A DNA stretch of 64,000 nucleotides from Brachionus koreanus (GCA_016987375.1 PJRA01000509.1:1626617-1690616), one strand, 5' to 3'; counted from the stretch's first letter, positions 31,134 to 44,600 are shown. A program made the numbers and translations. The notes: generated by a model from the sequence alone, not told the origin.

Positions 31134-33821
31134 TTAAATTTTGCACGAGTTCTCAGTTGATTGACATATCGAAGAAAAAAAAGTGAAATAATTAATAAAT
31201 TCTGTTAAGTCACAGTCAGTTGATTGACATCCATCGATTTTAATTAAATTTTCATTTAAATAAACTCTCAGTAAATATTCTGGTTGTTTAATATTAATGT
31301 CACATTTAAATAGAAGAAAACCGATGTTTGAATTGGTCGGATTCAAAAAACTTGTTTTAAATTTCCTATTAAAATTTTCAGCTGTTATGTTCTCTGTGTT
31401 GAAATTTTCAAAGCTTTTTCCAATCCCTAAAGACGTTAAAAATGATAATAATGTATCTCCATGTGTGAAATATGCCGCAAACTTGCTCAACTTCTTATCA
31501 GACAATTCATAGCTATCAAAAAAAAAAGATTTTAAAATTTTTTTAGTCCTTGACCTGAATAATAGTTTAAACAAATTCTGAATATAAAACAAAAATGTTA
31601 CAAATTAATCTCTGAATTTTATTATTTTTAAACTAGTTTTTAACTGTCTGTAAATCTTTATTAGAGATAATGCAAACAAAAGTTAAAACTAAAAAAGCTA
31701 AAATGTTAATTTTTTTTGTTAGGATTTCTCAGTTAAAAGTATTTTTTTTCAATCTCAAAGTTATTTTAATAGCAAAAAATATTAAGATAATTTTTTTGAT
31801 GTTTAATGTCTGAAAATTCAATTTAAAAATGATACAACAAACACAATTATTTGAAAATTTTCGCCGTTTCCGTCATAAAATGTAAAATTTATTTAAATTA
31901 TCAAGCAGTTTTTTGAAGAAATTAACCATTTTATCATTGAGCCTTATTTTTAGAATTGATTAATACTAGAAAGCCCGAATATTGATAAAAATTTTGTAGA
32001 CATAATAAATATTTTTTTTCTTAAAAGAATTGAAATTTTTTTAAGAATTTAAATAAAAATGTTTAGTTCTTAAAGGATATTCTATTAGATTTTAATTCCA
32101 ATAAAAAATATTTCAGTTTCAATTTTTTAAAAATGGGTCTTAAAAAAAGGGCTTTCTGCTTAAACATAACTCTGGTCTAGTTTCAAAATATTCTGAAATT
32201 TCAAATTTTAAACAGCAAGTAACAGTCTAAGATTAATTAATATAGAAAAAAATTAGAGAAATATTAGTTTCGATCACAAGAATCATAATAATTTAAAAAA
32301 ATAAAGCTAAAATTTTCAGCTGACTCTTTCAAAGACACATAGATGAAAAAAAAGAAAATTTAAAAAGGAAAAACAGAAAACAGTTTAAATTTTGAATCTT
32401 GATCTTTTATTTAATAAAATCTAAATAAATTTTATGTTTTAAACGAAAACGACTATAAAACATAAATTTAATTGTTGTAAAAATTTTTTATTTTTTAATT
32501 CAATTTTTCAGAGCCCTTTTTATGCGAATTTTATTATTTTTAAAATTCTTTTTCATTTAAAAATTTTCAATTCATCTGTGTTATTTTTCAAAAAAAATCT
32601 AATAAAAATAATTTGCTATTAGAATATAATTTTTAGTTTTTCATAAAAATCTAAAAGAATCAATTTTTTTTTACCTTTTACGGTATTCTTTAAGACTATT
32701 AACCAAATCTTTGATTAAATCACATGCCATCAAGCGACTTATTTCAAACTTATAACCAAATTTACAATTATTCTCAATGTCGTTTTTATATTCAAGCAAT
32801 TTAATGGTTTCCAAGTCGAAAAACTTGCACCAGATTGAGATTGTTTGATCAATTAAATATTGATACTGACAGGTCTTTAAAGCTAAGTCAAACGCTTTAT
32901 CTAAAAGAAAATTTAAATTTCCAAAACATGTTTTATGATTAACTTTCACCTATATTAGTTGAAAAAAAACTAACTCCCAATCTTTTTTGAAACTTTAGTT
33001 TTAAATTTCTATTCTCAGTTGATAGGAAATTAAAAGTTAAAAGTTCTGGGCATACATTTTTATTTGAATTGATATCCTTAATTTTAAAATATATATGAAA
33101 TTATTTTTTAGTGTTTTCAATTCTTACCACAAGATACTTATCACATATATCTGTATATTTAATTAAAAAATCTTGATCTATTGGATTTGTTTTCATGTCT
33201 ACTCTAAAAGGCCAAAACCTAAAAATTCCTTTCAGATATTTTTCTGCTGTTTGTTTTGTCCTTTTATAATCAGTTGATCTAATTCTGACTTGATCCATCA
33301 CTATTGTTTCATATATCAATTGTTTAAGACGAATCCAGGTTCTAAGGCCTAGCATTTTAGCAGTCATATTACCGTGTGGAGTTATTAAGTTTTCATCTTT
33401 GCTCATGATATCCCATTTCCAATTTTTTAAAACAATCAATTCTTGATTACTCAAACAACTTTTGTCTTGAATTTAAAAATTGATAAATTATTCCAATAAA
33501 AGCTCAAATTAAGGTTACTTGATGATAAAATCAAATTCTTTAAATTAGGCAAAAAGTCTTTTATTTCTTTTATATCTTCAAACTTGGGATAATTTGCTGC
33601 ATGACGTATTAAATGCCAGAATCCAATTTGTTTACATCCTTTTTAATTTCTAGTTTTATAATGAACTATTTTATAAAAAAACAACCTGATATGGAGTATT
33701 CATCATAATTTAATTTTCCTGCAATTAAATTATAATCAGTTCGGTCACCCATAAATTTGAAAAATGATTCATCAATGCTGTGCATGCAAACAAAATTTAT
33801 AAATAAAACCACAAAAAGCAT
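31134..33821 (-). CDS. MINPP1: MINPP1-like histidine phosphatase with altered active-site motifs, 441 aa, six exons
   Basis: Multiple inositol polyphosphate phosphatase family (ER/secreted histidine acid phosphatases that dephosphorylate InsP6 and lower inositol phosphates). Minus-strand exons: 33821-33686, 33638-33519, 33465-33128, 33076-32950, 32900-32675, 31512-31134; all junctions GT-AG and in phase, introns 47-53 bp except intron 5 (1.16 kb). Residues 1-15 are a signal peptide (MLFVVLFINFVCMHS). Family blocks: NLITPHGNMTAKMLGLRTW (LVEKGRQDMRQLALRL in human), VRIRSTDYKRTKQTAEKYLK, AFDLALKTC, IWCKFFDLETIKLLEYKND, and NRKFKTSFLNPTNSNIGFLL. The catalytic RHGxRxP motif reads RHAANYP: the nucleophilic His and first Arg remain but Gly is Ala and the second Arg is Asn. 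The C-terminal HAE motif reads HGD. So it may be catalytically weak or inactive. Length is a little under the human 487 aa. Confidence 0.9.
31513..32674 (-). other. MINPP1 intron 5, 1.16 kb
   Basis: A/T-rich intron. It contains AGAAAGCCC at 31968-31976 and its inverted partner GGGCTTTCT at 32149-32157, about 190 bp end to end; the first sits in a 13-bp string also found at 9582-9594. No coding exon recognised. Confidence 0.6.
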
Positions 33822-35017
33822 CTTTAATGGTAAAATTTTTTAATTTGTTTTAAGCTTGGAATATATTAAAGCTATCAAGTAATCTATTTATATTTTTTTT
33901 TAATTCAACTTGATCATATTTCAATGTTTAGCTAAGGATTGAAATTCAAAAATCAATTTTATTTTTATTAAGAAAATCAATGGTAAATAATTTAAATTTT
34001 TAATTAATCGAATAGATTTTTTTCACCATAACTAAAGCTTGACATTTTTTTAATTTTAATTTCTTCGAATGATTCATGAATTTTTTAATTGCTCTTCAAT
34101 ATCTAGCAATTTTGTTTACTTTATAGACTTAATTTTTCTAGATTTTTTTTCTCATTTGAAAAAAAAATTATTCAACAACTTTAAATAAACGTTTATAAAA
34201 TACTATTGAAAAATATTTATGGTATGGAATTGCATTTTTTATAAGCATTGTTATTGTTTATTGAAAATATGATAAAATTTTTCAAATTTAGATTTAGGTT
34301 TAAGATTTAAATTAGCAAAAATGTATTTTTAAATATGAGCTGGCTAAAAAAAAACTCCAAAAGCAAATTAGACTAATAAAGATAGTTTTTAGTATGTGTT
34401 GTTTAGACAATCCTCGAGAAGAACAATTAAAAAAAGCATGTTTATTTTTAATTTGAAAGCGTGTTGGCCTTTATAAAAATATATATTATTCAATTCTAAA
34501 ACGCATTTAACCTTATTTTTTTAGATATTAGAAGGTGAATTTAAAGCAGCTATATTATTATGCATCTTTTTTTACTCAAACGAAAACTAGAACCTAAGTT
34601 CTATGATTTTAAAGGTAATTATAAAATTTTGAATTTTTTTAGAAAATGATCAATTAATAGATTAGCATCAAACCAGATAATTATTAGATCTTTTTGGAGA
34701 AGAAATATCAGAATTTATCGGCGATTAAGCTTGAATTTTAAATAAATTAAAACACAATCAATTCAATATTTATTTTAGAAACTCATGATTTTTCAAAATT
34801 AAATTTCTTAATTTAAGATAAATTAAAATACCTATGAATCACTGAATAAGACACTTTAATTAATAATTTTTCAGCATAATTGAAAATAAAAGTAGAATAT
34901 AAAAATTTATTTATTATTTTTGATGATTAGGATCTAAAATCAATTAAATACTAAATTTTTTTTCAATAAAATTAATTAATTTCTATTATAAAAGAATTTT
35001 TAAAAAAAATTAAAAAC
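33822..35017. other. Spacer between divergent MINPP1 and the calcium-sensor gene
   Basis: 1.2 kb holding both promoters. A short open stretch at about 34394-34441 (MCCLDNPREEQLKKA) has coding-like codons but no start-to-stop exon structure I can support. Otherwise A/T-rich with nothing recognised. Confidence 0.5.
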
Positions 35018-35641
35018 ATGGGAAACAGAATTGCTTGTCCTCATAAGACAAATTCAGTTTTTCACCTTGAAAAAAACGGCTTATGTGAACAAGAGATTAT
35101 TTATCTGTTGGAGCAGACGAAATTTTCTCGAGAACAAATAATGGAATTTCATTCTAATTTTATACGAGACTGTCCTCATGGATTTTTGACCAAGAGACAA
35201 TTTTTGCGAATATTTAGAGCTCTTAACGAAGACCAAAATGGATGTGGAAAAAGCGAAAAATTTTGCGAATACATTTTTAGAGCCTTAGACGTGAATTCTG
35301 AGAATTTAGTTGAATTTTCTGAGTTGATTATATATTTTTATATCACTTCTTTTGGCGATCAGAAAGAAAAAATTGAACTAGCTTTCAGAATTTTCGATTT
35401 AAACAAAGACAATGTAATAGAAAAAAGTGAATTTCGAAGAGTTTTAGAAGCATTAATAGAGATAACCAGTAATCAAAACACCAAGCGTCCAAATTCTTGG
35501 CAATTAGAGAAACAACTTGATGATTTAATAAAGAGAATGGATAAAAACGGAAACCGTCTAATTGGATTCGAAGAATTTTTAAACAGTTGTTTAAAAGACT
35601 CCATTACTGCAGAAATTCTAGTCAATAAAATGTTTAATTGA
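35018..35641 (+). CDS. Neuronal calcium sensor (NCS)-type EF-hand protein, 207 aa, single exon
   Basis: A member of the recoverin/hippocalcin/NCS-1 group of Ca2+ sensors. It begins Met-Gly-Asn, a possible N-myristoylation site, as in the family. FSREQIMEFHSNFIRDCPHG (36-55) is the typical EF-hand 1 region, inactive because of the Cys-Pro in the loop. Three further loops are DVNSENLVEFSE (91-102), DLNKDNVIEKSE (127-138) and DKNGNRLIGFEE (175-186); each lacks the usual central Gly (N, N and R at position 6), and in the first and third other ligands are changed too, so Ca2+ affinity may be reduced. At 207 aa it is slightly longer than the usual 190, with a short insert (CPHKTNSVFHLEK) near the N-terminus and one between EF3 and EF4. 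No intron, unlike most neighbours. Which NCS subfamily it belongs to cannot be decided by eye. Confidence 0.87.
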   Translation: MGNRIACPHKTNSVFHLEKNGLCEQEIIYLLEQTKFSREQIMEFHSNFIRDCPHGFLTKRQFLRIFRALNEDQNGCGKSEKFCEYIFRALDVNSENLVEFSELIIYFYITSFGDQKEKIELAFRIFDLNKDNVIEKSEFRRVLEALIEITSNQNTKRPNSWQLEKQLDDLIKRMDKNGNRLIGFEEFLNSCLKDSITAEILVNKMFN

Positions 35642-38600
35642 TAATCCATTATGGCTAAATAATATATATAAAAATACCTTTAAATTCAAAAAATCCAATT
35701 TCAAATTTCGATGAATCGATTTTGTTCCTTTTAACTTGTTTTAAATTTTATCTAATTTTAATTTTAAAATACTTTTAATTTCACGCTATCAATCTTTATT
35801 TATTTTTAAAGTTGCAAAAAAAAATCTAAAACCAATGAGACAAATACAATTTTGTCTAATTTGTAAATTTTTGAACCGAGTTTAATGTAATTTTTCAATG
35901 AATTTTATTAATTTTAATCATTTTTTAAGCTTGAAATTAGTCTTATTTGATGTTTAAACGACTTAAAGTTATAAATTCAACTTTTATGGTTTTTAATTAT
36001 CAATCTTTGCAAATATTTAAGCTTTTTTTTTTTATTAAAAATACCTAAATTTTAATAAAATAATCCTGGTTACTTAGTTTTAATTTTTTTTTTCTATAAC
36101 ATGACATTTTTAAATTAATTTGAAATTTTATACAGTTTGCTCATATTGAGTTCTTTTAAAATAAAAAAATACCACTTAGTTAAAGATATTTCTTTATTTC
36201 CAAGAATTTTAAGTATATTTGCTCGAAATGAGCTAATTTTTTTATTTAAATAAACCAGCAGAGATTTTTAGATCTATTAGATCGTTTTGAAATTTTTTAT
36301 TTTTTGAAATTAAATTAAAAAAAAATTTAAAATACCAAACTTTTAAAATTAAACAGACTTATTGGCTAAATATTTTGAAAACATATTTCAGCCTTTTCTC
36401 AATAAATTAAGATTGTCGCTTTCAAAATTTAAATTTTAAAGACAGAAAAATCTTTTTTTTTAATGCTTTTCAAAATTTCAAATCAAAAGCTCATTAACTA
36501 ATGAAAAAAAATTGAATAGTTAAATATTTTAGCTATTAAAAATCGATTAATTTATTCAGGATTTATTGTTTTTTAAAAAGGATTCTATATAATGCATGCT
36601 TGAAATTTCTATCTTTAAGATTGACATGTTTATAATCATAAGGAAGAAATTCAAGGTCAGAATAAGAACCCTTTTCTCGGATAGCTAATTAAAACTAATT
36701 GAACAAATGAGACTTTCATGAAAATTTTTTCAATATTTGGGATGCTTTGCATTCGAGTTCGATTTTTAATAAAGGTGGTGTTTAAAATTAGTGATAAAAA
36801 TAATAAAAAACTATTACTTTAGAAAGTTAACTAACTTCTGGAGGACTAAAAATTTTTTTGTGAAATTGAAAAATTACTAGTGATTATCTTAGTAAGATAT
36901 TTACCAATTTGATCTTTAATTTGAGATAAAATAATAATTCTAAATAGAAATCTCATGCCAGAAGCGTTGCAGTTAAAATTTGTCTAAATTTAAGCTTTAA
37001 AAAAGCTTTGTTTTTGTAAATTGATGTATCTATATAAAAAGAAAAAGTTTATTCAATTATATTTCAAAAATTTACATTTTAAAAAAGAAACTTTATGTCA
37101 AATATTTCATTTCAAGCTATTTTAGTTAATAAAAATTTAAAATTTTATATTTTAATTATTTTTATTTAATTGTTTAAATTAATTTCTCTTTAATTCTTAT
37201 TCTAAATAAAATACAAAATATTTAAGGATAATTTAGACCAAGCATATTTTCTTAATTATGACATTGCGTTAATTTGATTTTATGAAACGGCTTTGTGTGA
37301 GCTTTTGTTTAATTTTCTTATCATGTTATTTCAAAACCCTAAGTAAACAAAAATTTTAATAAATCATTGTAGATAAAATTTAGATACTGAAGCATCATTT
37401 TTGAAAATAGTTCTCTAAAAATTTTTGATCATTCAAATTCGAAAAGTATTTCATTTAAAAATGATTGTTATCACGCTTCTTTTTCTAAATACTAAAAATC
37501 TGTATATGTGACTAAAATTGAATAATTTCATTTGATTTTTTTAAAACTTAAGAAGTTATATGTAAGTAAGTATGTATTTTTAGGTTAATATATCAAAATA
37601 TTTTAAAGGAATAGATTTCACTTAATTAAAAATTAATAAAAATTATTGTTTTTAAGAATTTTTTTTTGGTTTAAAATTTTGATTTTAATTTTTCATATTT
37701 TTTTTTCTAGGAAATTAGTAGGCCCCTAAGAATTTTATTTAAGTAAATTGGTTTCAAATTAAATGGGCCTCGTTTTATTGCCAAATTAAATTTTTACCAA
37801 ATCAAATAGGCAAAAATCATTCAAAATAAAATATGCCAGAAAAAATAAATTTAACTTTTCTAATTTGAAATAGATGAAAATTTAGTTATAGCAAAAATAT
37901 TTTAGACTTGATTTTGAAAATTTACTTGATCAAAGCAATAAAATTATTCGGTTTTGAATAATTATCTATTTCTAATCATAAAAAAATAACTAAGTTGTCC
38001 AGTCAAGTCGCTTTGCCTCAAAGGATCTAGTAAGAAAAAAGTTACCAAATCTTAATTTTAAATAATAATTTTATCAAAGATCTATTTTAAGGCTAAGTAA
38101 ATAACTTTTAGTGAAATTTAGAAATGAATAGGTAACATAATTATTTTTAATTTTTTAATTCTAATTAGCCTTGCATTAGAATCAAGCAAAATTTTTTAAA
38201 GATACTTGAAAAAATTTAATAAATTACTTTTAATTGTATGGGATTATAGTATTTTAAATCATTTGGCTCTCAACACCCAAGATTGATTGAAAATATTGCC
38301 CTAAATTTAGAAAAAAGTATTATTGTTAGTAGCATTTAATTGAAAAATGGTGATTTGAAAACAAATGAATTTTTTAAAATATGTAACTAGTAATTGAGTT
38401 GGTTTTGAAATAGAAAGCAATGAAATTAAAATAAATCACAAGCCTTTAAAAAAAAATTTGAATTAGCATAGCCAGACTTTATTTTTGTTTTGAATTAATA
38501 TGCTGGCTAAAAATCAACAAGTCTAAGCTTTTGCTTTTAAAAATTTGAAATTCTAGTTGACTTTTTTTTCATCGCGATCAATTCTGCTCCGATTATTCTC

Positions 38601-38667
38601 AGACTTGTTCTTATATTTTAGAAAAAAGACCATTTTCGTTCACTCGCTGATTTATTATGTAATTAAA
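35642..38667. other. Intergenic or 5' intronic DNA upstream of the navigator gene
   Basis: 3 kb of A/T-rich DNA with no recognised exon, repeat or RNA gene. Upstream exons of the navigator gene, if any (for example one with a calponin-homology domain as in vertebrate NAV2/NAV3), were not found here. Confidence 0.5.
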
Positions 38668-41600
38668 ATGATGCAAAAGCAAACATATCTAAAAACCAAG
38701 ATTCCAACATGGCAAGCGAAAACAAAATCTACCAGCAAAGAGAAAATTGATCAATCCAAATCAAAAATAGCAAAATTCGATAAAACATCAATGCAAGTTT
38801 CTCAATCATCATCTTCTTCATTAATGTCAATACGTGCTGAATCACAAACTAAGCATTCTCAAACACAATCAACAAATAATACAAATCTTAAGCCAAAATC
38901 AAAATTATATAAGTAAAAACTAAGCACCAACTTGCATTTGTATATCTCATTTATTTATTTACTTTTTTTTTCAAGACCATCTATTATTGAAAAGAAAAAC
39001 TTGCCAAGATTTGAATCGAAATCAAATTCGAGCTATACTAAAAATGATTTGCACAATATTAAATCAAGTTTGTATTTGTTTTTTTTTTCTAGTTTTAATC
39101 TCAATTAAATTTGATATTTTTTTTTCTAAATTGCTGCCTTAACTTTTACGTAATGTGTTAATATTTTAAAAAAGAAAAATAAATAAAAAAAAGTTTCTAT
39201 ATTTGAATGCTTTTATTATTAAAATGTTCACAATTTTAACTTGATAAGGTTTGTTCGGATAATTTGTTCTCGGTCAGAGAGAAAATTTCAAATTAGTTTT
39301 TTAAGTTTCTTATTTTTTAAAATTTGCCTCATTTTTGTTTTTTTTTTGGCAAATAAAAATACTCAACTAACTTTAGCAAGTAAATGCAGACTAGGCTTGA
39401 TCATCTGTCATTAGAAATTTATCTAATACTTTCAAATTGTATTTATCTCGTCAATAAGTGCAATTAATTTGCTAAAGTATTGGCTTAATGAAATTTCAAA
39501 TTTGTAAAAAATTGAAATGTTTCAAAATAATTTTTTTCTAAGATGATATGTGCCCAAATTTGTCTAACTCGAAAGAAAACAAAATTCGAATTCAAAATTC
39601 CAATACTGATTTGAAAAATCAGAACAATTTAAACAAAATTCTAAAAGAAAAAAATTCTAAAATGGAAAAAGATGAAGTCAAAATTAAAACAGGTAAAAAA
39701 GAGAATATTTGCGAAATTAAAGACCACAATTCAAAGCCAAATGTCGATAACTCGATAGAAACATGGAAGGAGTCGATAAACGAATTTAAAAGAAAATTTT
39801 CAAATATTCCAAAATTGGACCCAAGTGGCACTAAGATAGACACAGATAAAAAAATTGCAATTGACATAAATAAAAAGACCATGTGTACAAGCGTCGTTTC
39901 TAAAGAAGAGGCTTCCGATAAACAGTAAGCTTTTTAAGTGTTTTTTCTAACCTTTTTTATCTTGTAACTAGGTTTTTCTATCAATCCGAAACAAATATTG
40001 ATCAAATGAAATAGATATATTTTGTTTTTCAAACTAAGATCACAAGATATATTTCGTGCTTATGTTAAATAAGATAAGAGTTTTATTAAATTAAGCTCAT
40101 CGTTATAGATAGTATCGATGTGAATTTTAACGTTGTCTAAGTTAATTAAAAATTTTCGGCAAGCTAAGCGATTTTGCGGGAAATTCATCTCATTTTGTGA
40201 GTTATATAAGATTGATTAAAGAGCAAGCAATTTGAAGGCTCCCTAATTGGTAATTAAAAATATGAGCTTATTCCGTTTGAGGTTTAAAATTTAGATAGGA
40301 AAAAATTGGTTCATCTTGTGAATAAATTGTTTCGGTTTGATAGCAAAAATTTGATAAATTAGATTGAAATATTTGATCGAATACGAATTTAGTTGAACAG
40401 CTTATAATGAATCAAAATAAGAGAAAAATTTTTAGCCTTAAAGATAGACAAAAATATTCTTTTTTTTTTCCACTATTTACTCATTCAGCTTTGCGTTTCA
40501 TCAACTTGTATGTTCTTAATTTCTTAAAAAATATTAGGTCAATTTATTTCAGACTCAGGAACAGCTAAATTCTGATCAATCAACACCATTAGTTGCTAAG
40601 AGGTTAAAAAAAATCTCAAAATCTTAATAAATTAGCAGATGAGTTTTTTATATATTTAAACTTATATACAAATTTTCAAAATTATCTAAATAATAAGCAT
40701 TAAAGTTTGATATAGCTAATTAAAATGATTTTTTATTAATATGATATAAGACGTTTTGACAATGGGTTTAATCTTTGACAGTCCATTATTTATAATTTTT
40801 TCTATTGAAAACAAAATCATTTATAATTTTAAACACCTGAATTATCAAGCATGTGTATATGAGATTTAAATCCTCATGTGTTTTTTTATTTCTAATGGAA
40901 TAAAGCAGCTTTATCAATCTTCTTTGAACTTTTGCTAAGATTTTTGTTTAAATGAGGATTACACATACCTACTGGACACTCTGAATGAGGTCTCACAAGT
41001 GATATAAAAAGAAGTGTGAATTAATTAAAGAGCTAAACGTTTTAAAGTAATTCTTCATCTTTAAATATAATATTGGTCACATGAATTTTGGAACAAAAAA
41101 TTAAATTTTAATAAGACTCTTAAAATCGAAAATTTTGAGTTTTTGGGTTTTGTGAAATTTAGTACAATAGAACAGAACAAAACATTCAAAGTTGCACTAT
41201 TATGAAAGATCTGAAAAAAACTCTGCAAATTTAGCATAATTTAAATTTTGGACATATTTGGCTATAGTGTATTTTGCAGAGACTTTGCACATCATTAGAA
41301 AAGTTTGAGTTTTGGTGCAATTAAGTATGTTGCAGTTAGTTGCACTTACAGAACTAATTTAAAGCATTCAGAAAAAAAGTTATTAACTTTTTAAGCATAA
41401 ATTTTTATTCTATTTTTTTATTTTGTATTTTTTGAAAAAGACCATTTTTATTCTTTCAAGATATGTACATTAAATTTTTACAATTATTTTAAAAATAATT
41501 GTTTTAATTTAAATTTAAAACAAAAATGCTGGTTTAAAACGGGATTATTTATTAAAAAGAAGTAAATAATAATTTTCAAATGTTTATTTTTATTGTATTT

Positions 41601-44600
41601 ATTTAAAAAATAAATTTAGGAATTTCCCGGGACTTACCCGAAAGCCTTCTTTTCAAAATTTAAAATAAAATAATTTAAGATTAAAAATTAAAGTCAAATG
41701 TTTAGTTTTTGTTTTAAAAAATAAACCATAATAATATCTTAATTGGCTTAAAATGGTCATGTTAAATTTTTTAAAATTAAAATTTTAAACTCTTTAACAT
41801 TCGAAGGACGGAATTTGACACCTTTTTTAAACTTTATTTCTTTGGAAACGTTAATTAGATATGCAAACATAAAATTTAATCTTAAAATATTTATTTAAAA
41901 GATTCAGAAAGGTGAATATGATTTATTCTTTACGAGATTTATGAGAATAAAAATAGTTTCAATTTGTCACCGATCCTTTAAAGTGTTAAGAATCTTAATA
42001 AAAACTTTAGATTTTTAGAAAAATTTATTTACAAACTTTAAATACCCGAAAAGTTTGAAAATTTGTAAATTGAAATCAAAATTTTAAAATTAAATTTTAA
42101 ATTATTTTAGTTATTATTTTAGAATTTTTTTTCAAAAAGTCTTAAACTTGGAATTTTTAAGAGAATATTGACATTGTTCCAGATAGAAAGTCCAAAAAAA
42201 TTATGGAATAAATATATTTTTTTCAGAGATTAAGTCTGATAAAAGCTTGCAATTATTGCTTATTTGCATTTTCAGAACCGTGTTTTAGTCTCTAAAAAAA
42301 TAGTTATATGATTCTTTATTTTTTGTTGCCTTTGTAGCAAGCTTCATAGTATCTTCTTTACGACTCAAATCAAAAAATCAACATTCTCAACCTCAGATTT
42401 TCTTATTTTATTATTGAAAACTAAAAACTGATTTTATATGTCGTATCGGACCATCTTGAAAAATGAATTATAATCAATTGAAATTAAGAAAATTTAGCTT
42501 ATTTCAGTTTTTTGTTGCGTACATTTTCAAATTAGTGCATTAATAATGAAATTAGTAATAAGAAATATTTAAAAAAAAACTTAGTTGTTCTAAATTCTCA
42601 GAAATTAATTAAAGGTATTAAACATTAATATAGTCAGTGACTAATTTGAATGAAAATTAATACGTCGACATGCTCAAGGCGTTTAAAAGTCAAAGAAATT
42701 AAGAAATCAAGCAAACGATAAAATGGTCAATAGAGAAATTAACTGGATTAAAAAAAAAATTGAAGAGAATTGAATTCGATGCGGTGAAAATAATTTGCTC
42801 AGCTTAATGTAGATTAGGGAAAACAAAACTAGTCAAGAGAATTAAAATCAAAAATCAATAATTTAAATGAAGTGCAAAATTTTAATACCGATTTGAATAG
42901 GAAGTATTTTACACTTTATTTTATTCAAATGGGAAAGATAAATGTTCTTAAAGCAAATAAGTATTGAATTTCGTCCCAAATTTTCTCAATTTAAATAGTC
43001 AAATATTTATTCTATAAGCTATGATCAACTCGTGGATAAGTAACAATTTGTCTCTCTTTAATTATCATCATTTGGACACCACTTAATCGAGTTTTGTATT
43101 TATTATCAAGAGCCATTGCATTTCAGTCGCCTCAGTCTAAGTGGCTTCACGATTTATTTGCATATGATTGAGATTTGTTTATTTAATTCTACTCATTGGG
43201 GATTATTTTTTTGCTTATTTTCGTAATGTTGCTTTTCCATTTGAATAATGGACCTGGTTATTGCGTAGGACGTTCTCAAGTCAAATATTTGCTTTGTGAT
43301 TTGAAGTTTCTTCATTTCAGCTTATATCTTGAATAAATAACTAAAAGGCTTAGAATTATTTAAAATTACAATTAATGCTAATTTGTGAGACGCTTTTTTA
43401 TTTTTGTTATTGCTATTGCTTTTATTAGTATTCTAAAAAATTGAAAGTTTTTTAATTATACAGATGACCCTAAAAAGAATGGACAATATCACAAAAATGA
43501 ATTTCCATTTTTGAATCGCTTATGATCGAGATTACAGATTGATTTAAAATTCATAGTTTTTTTAATTTAATTTTAGCGCTCATCAGTGACATTTTTTTAA
43601 TTATGTTAGCTAATATTTAAATATTAGATATTCATGAAAAAACTTGGAAAAATTACATGGTACAAAAATTTTCGACTTAAAAAATAATTCACTTAATTGA
43701 AGCTCTAAAAAATTTGATTACTAAAAATACAGACACAAAAAGGGTTTCCTCTAAAATGATGAAAAAGAAGGATTGTTTATTTGATAATTTTAAACTTTAA
43801 TCCAATTTTAATAATTTAGTCGATTTTAACCTAAAAAAAAAACAAATCCAGGAATAATTTTACATTTAATATTTAGCATTAGATTTGTTAGTTATTTAGA
43901 TCTGAGGTTGGTCAATAAAGACAAGTATATTATCCAATATTGAATGAAAAATTTAATCCCAAAGCTACTTTTAAGTATCTTTACGTTAAAAAAGTTTAAA
44001 GCTCTATTTTCTATTAGGAGGATTATGCGTAAAATACAACTCGATTAGAGCATATTTAGATATGATTAAGTTATTAGAAAATTTGATGTGTATTTAAAAT
44101 TTTAAATAGATAAAATTCATTGCTTTTAAAGTGTGATTTTCAACAAAATTTTTAAACAAATTATCCAAAACTTCAATACTCTATTAATCTTGAAAGATTA
44201 TATTTGAATTAAAACTAGGTAAATTTAGGAGATATTTTAATATCTCAATTAATCAGCTAAAGAGATAATTCTTGTTTAGATTAAAAAGTTTAAATTGTCC
44301 ACGAAACGCTCTTTTTACATCTTTAAAATTCGATTTGAACATCATTCATCAATGTCGAAACCCTAGGAAGATGAAGTGATCTCAAAAGTCAACTAAACTC
44401 TTAAATGGACAATTTAATATTTCAATTTTTGAAATTTTAATCAATACTAAGAATTAGATTTAAAGATCATGTTGAATTTAGTCGATCAAAGTCAAACATT
44501 CTCATTTGATTTGAATGCGAAATTGCAGTGTCTAATTCAAAATGAGCTTTCAAATTAATTTTTTATTTATAATGTCTAAATAACAAAAATTTTATTTTTT

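Noticed and set aside
32925..32950. A 25-bp GT-AG intron in MINPP1 between exons 4 and 5
   Set aside because: Too short to splice; a normal 49-bp intron using the next donor (32949) and acceptor (32901) keeps frame and restores the conserved AFDLALK block.
34394..34600. Short gene starting MCCLDNPREEQLKK upstream of the calcium sensor
   Set aside because: No donor/acceptor pair gives a continuous frame; the apparent second exon runs into stops.
40552..40601. Possible extra NAV exon (TQEQLNSDQSTPLVAK) between AG and GT
   Set aside because: Its open frame needs a phase-0 entry, whereas exon 3 ends in phase 2 and exon 4 enters in phase 2; including it breaks the frame.
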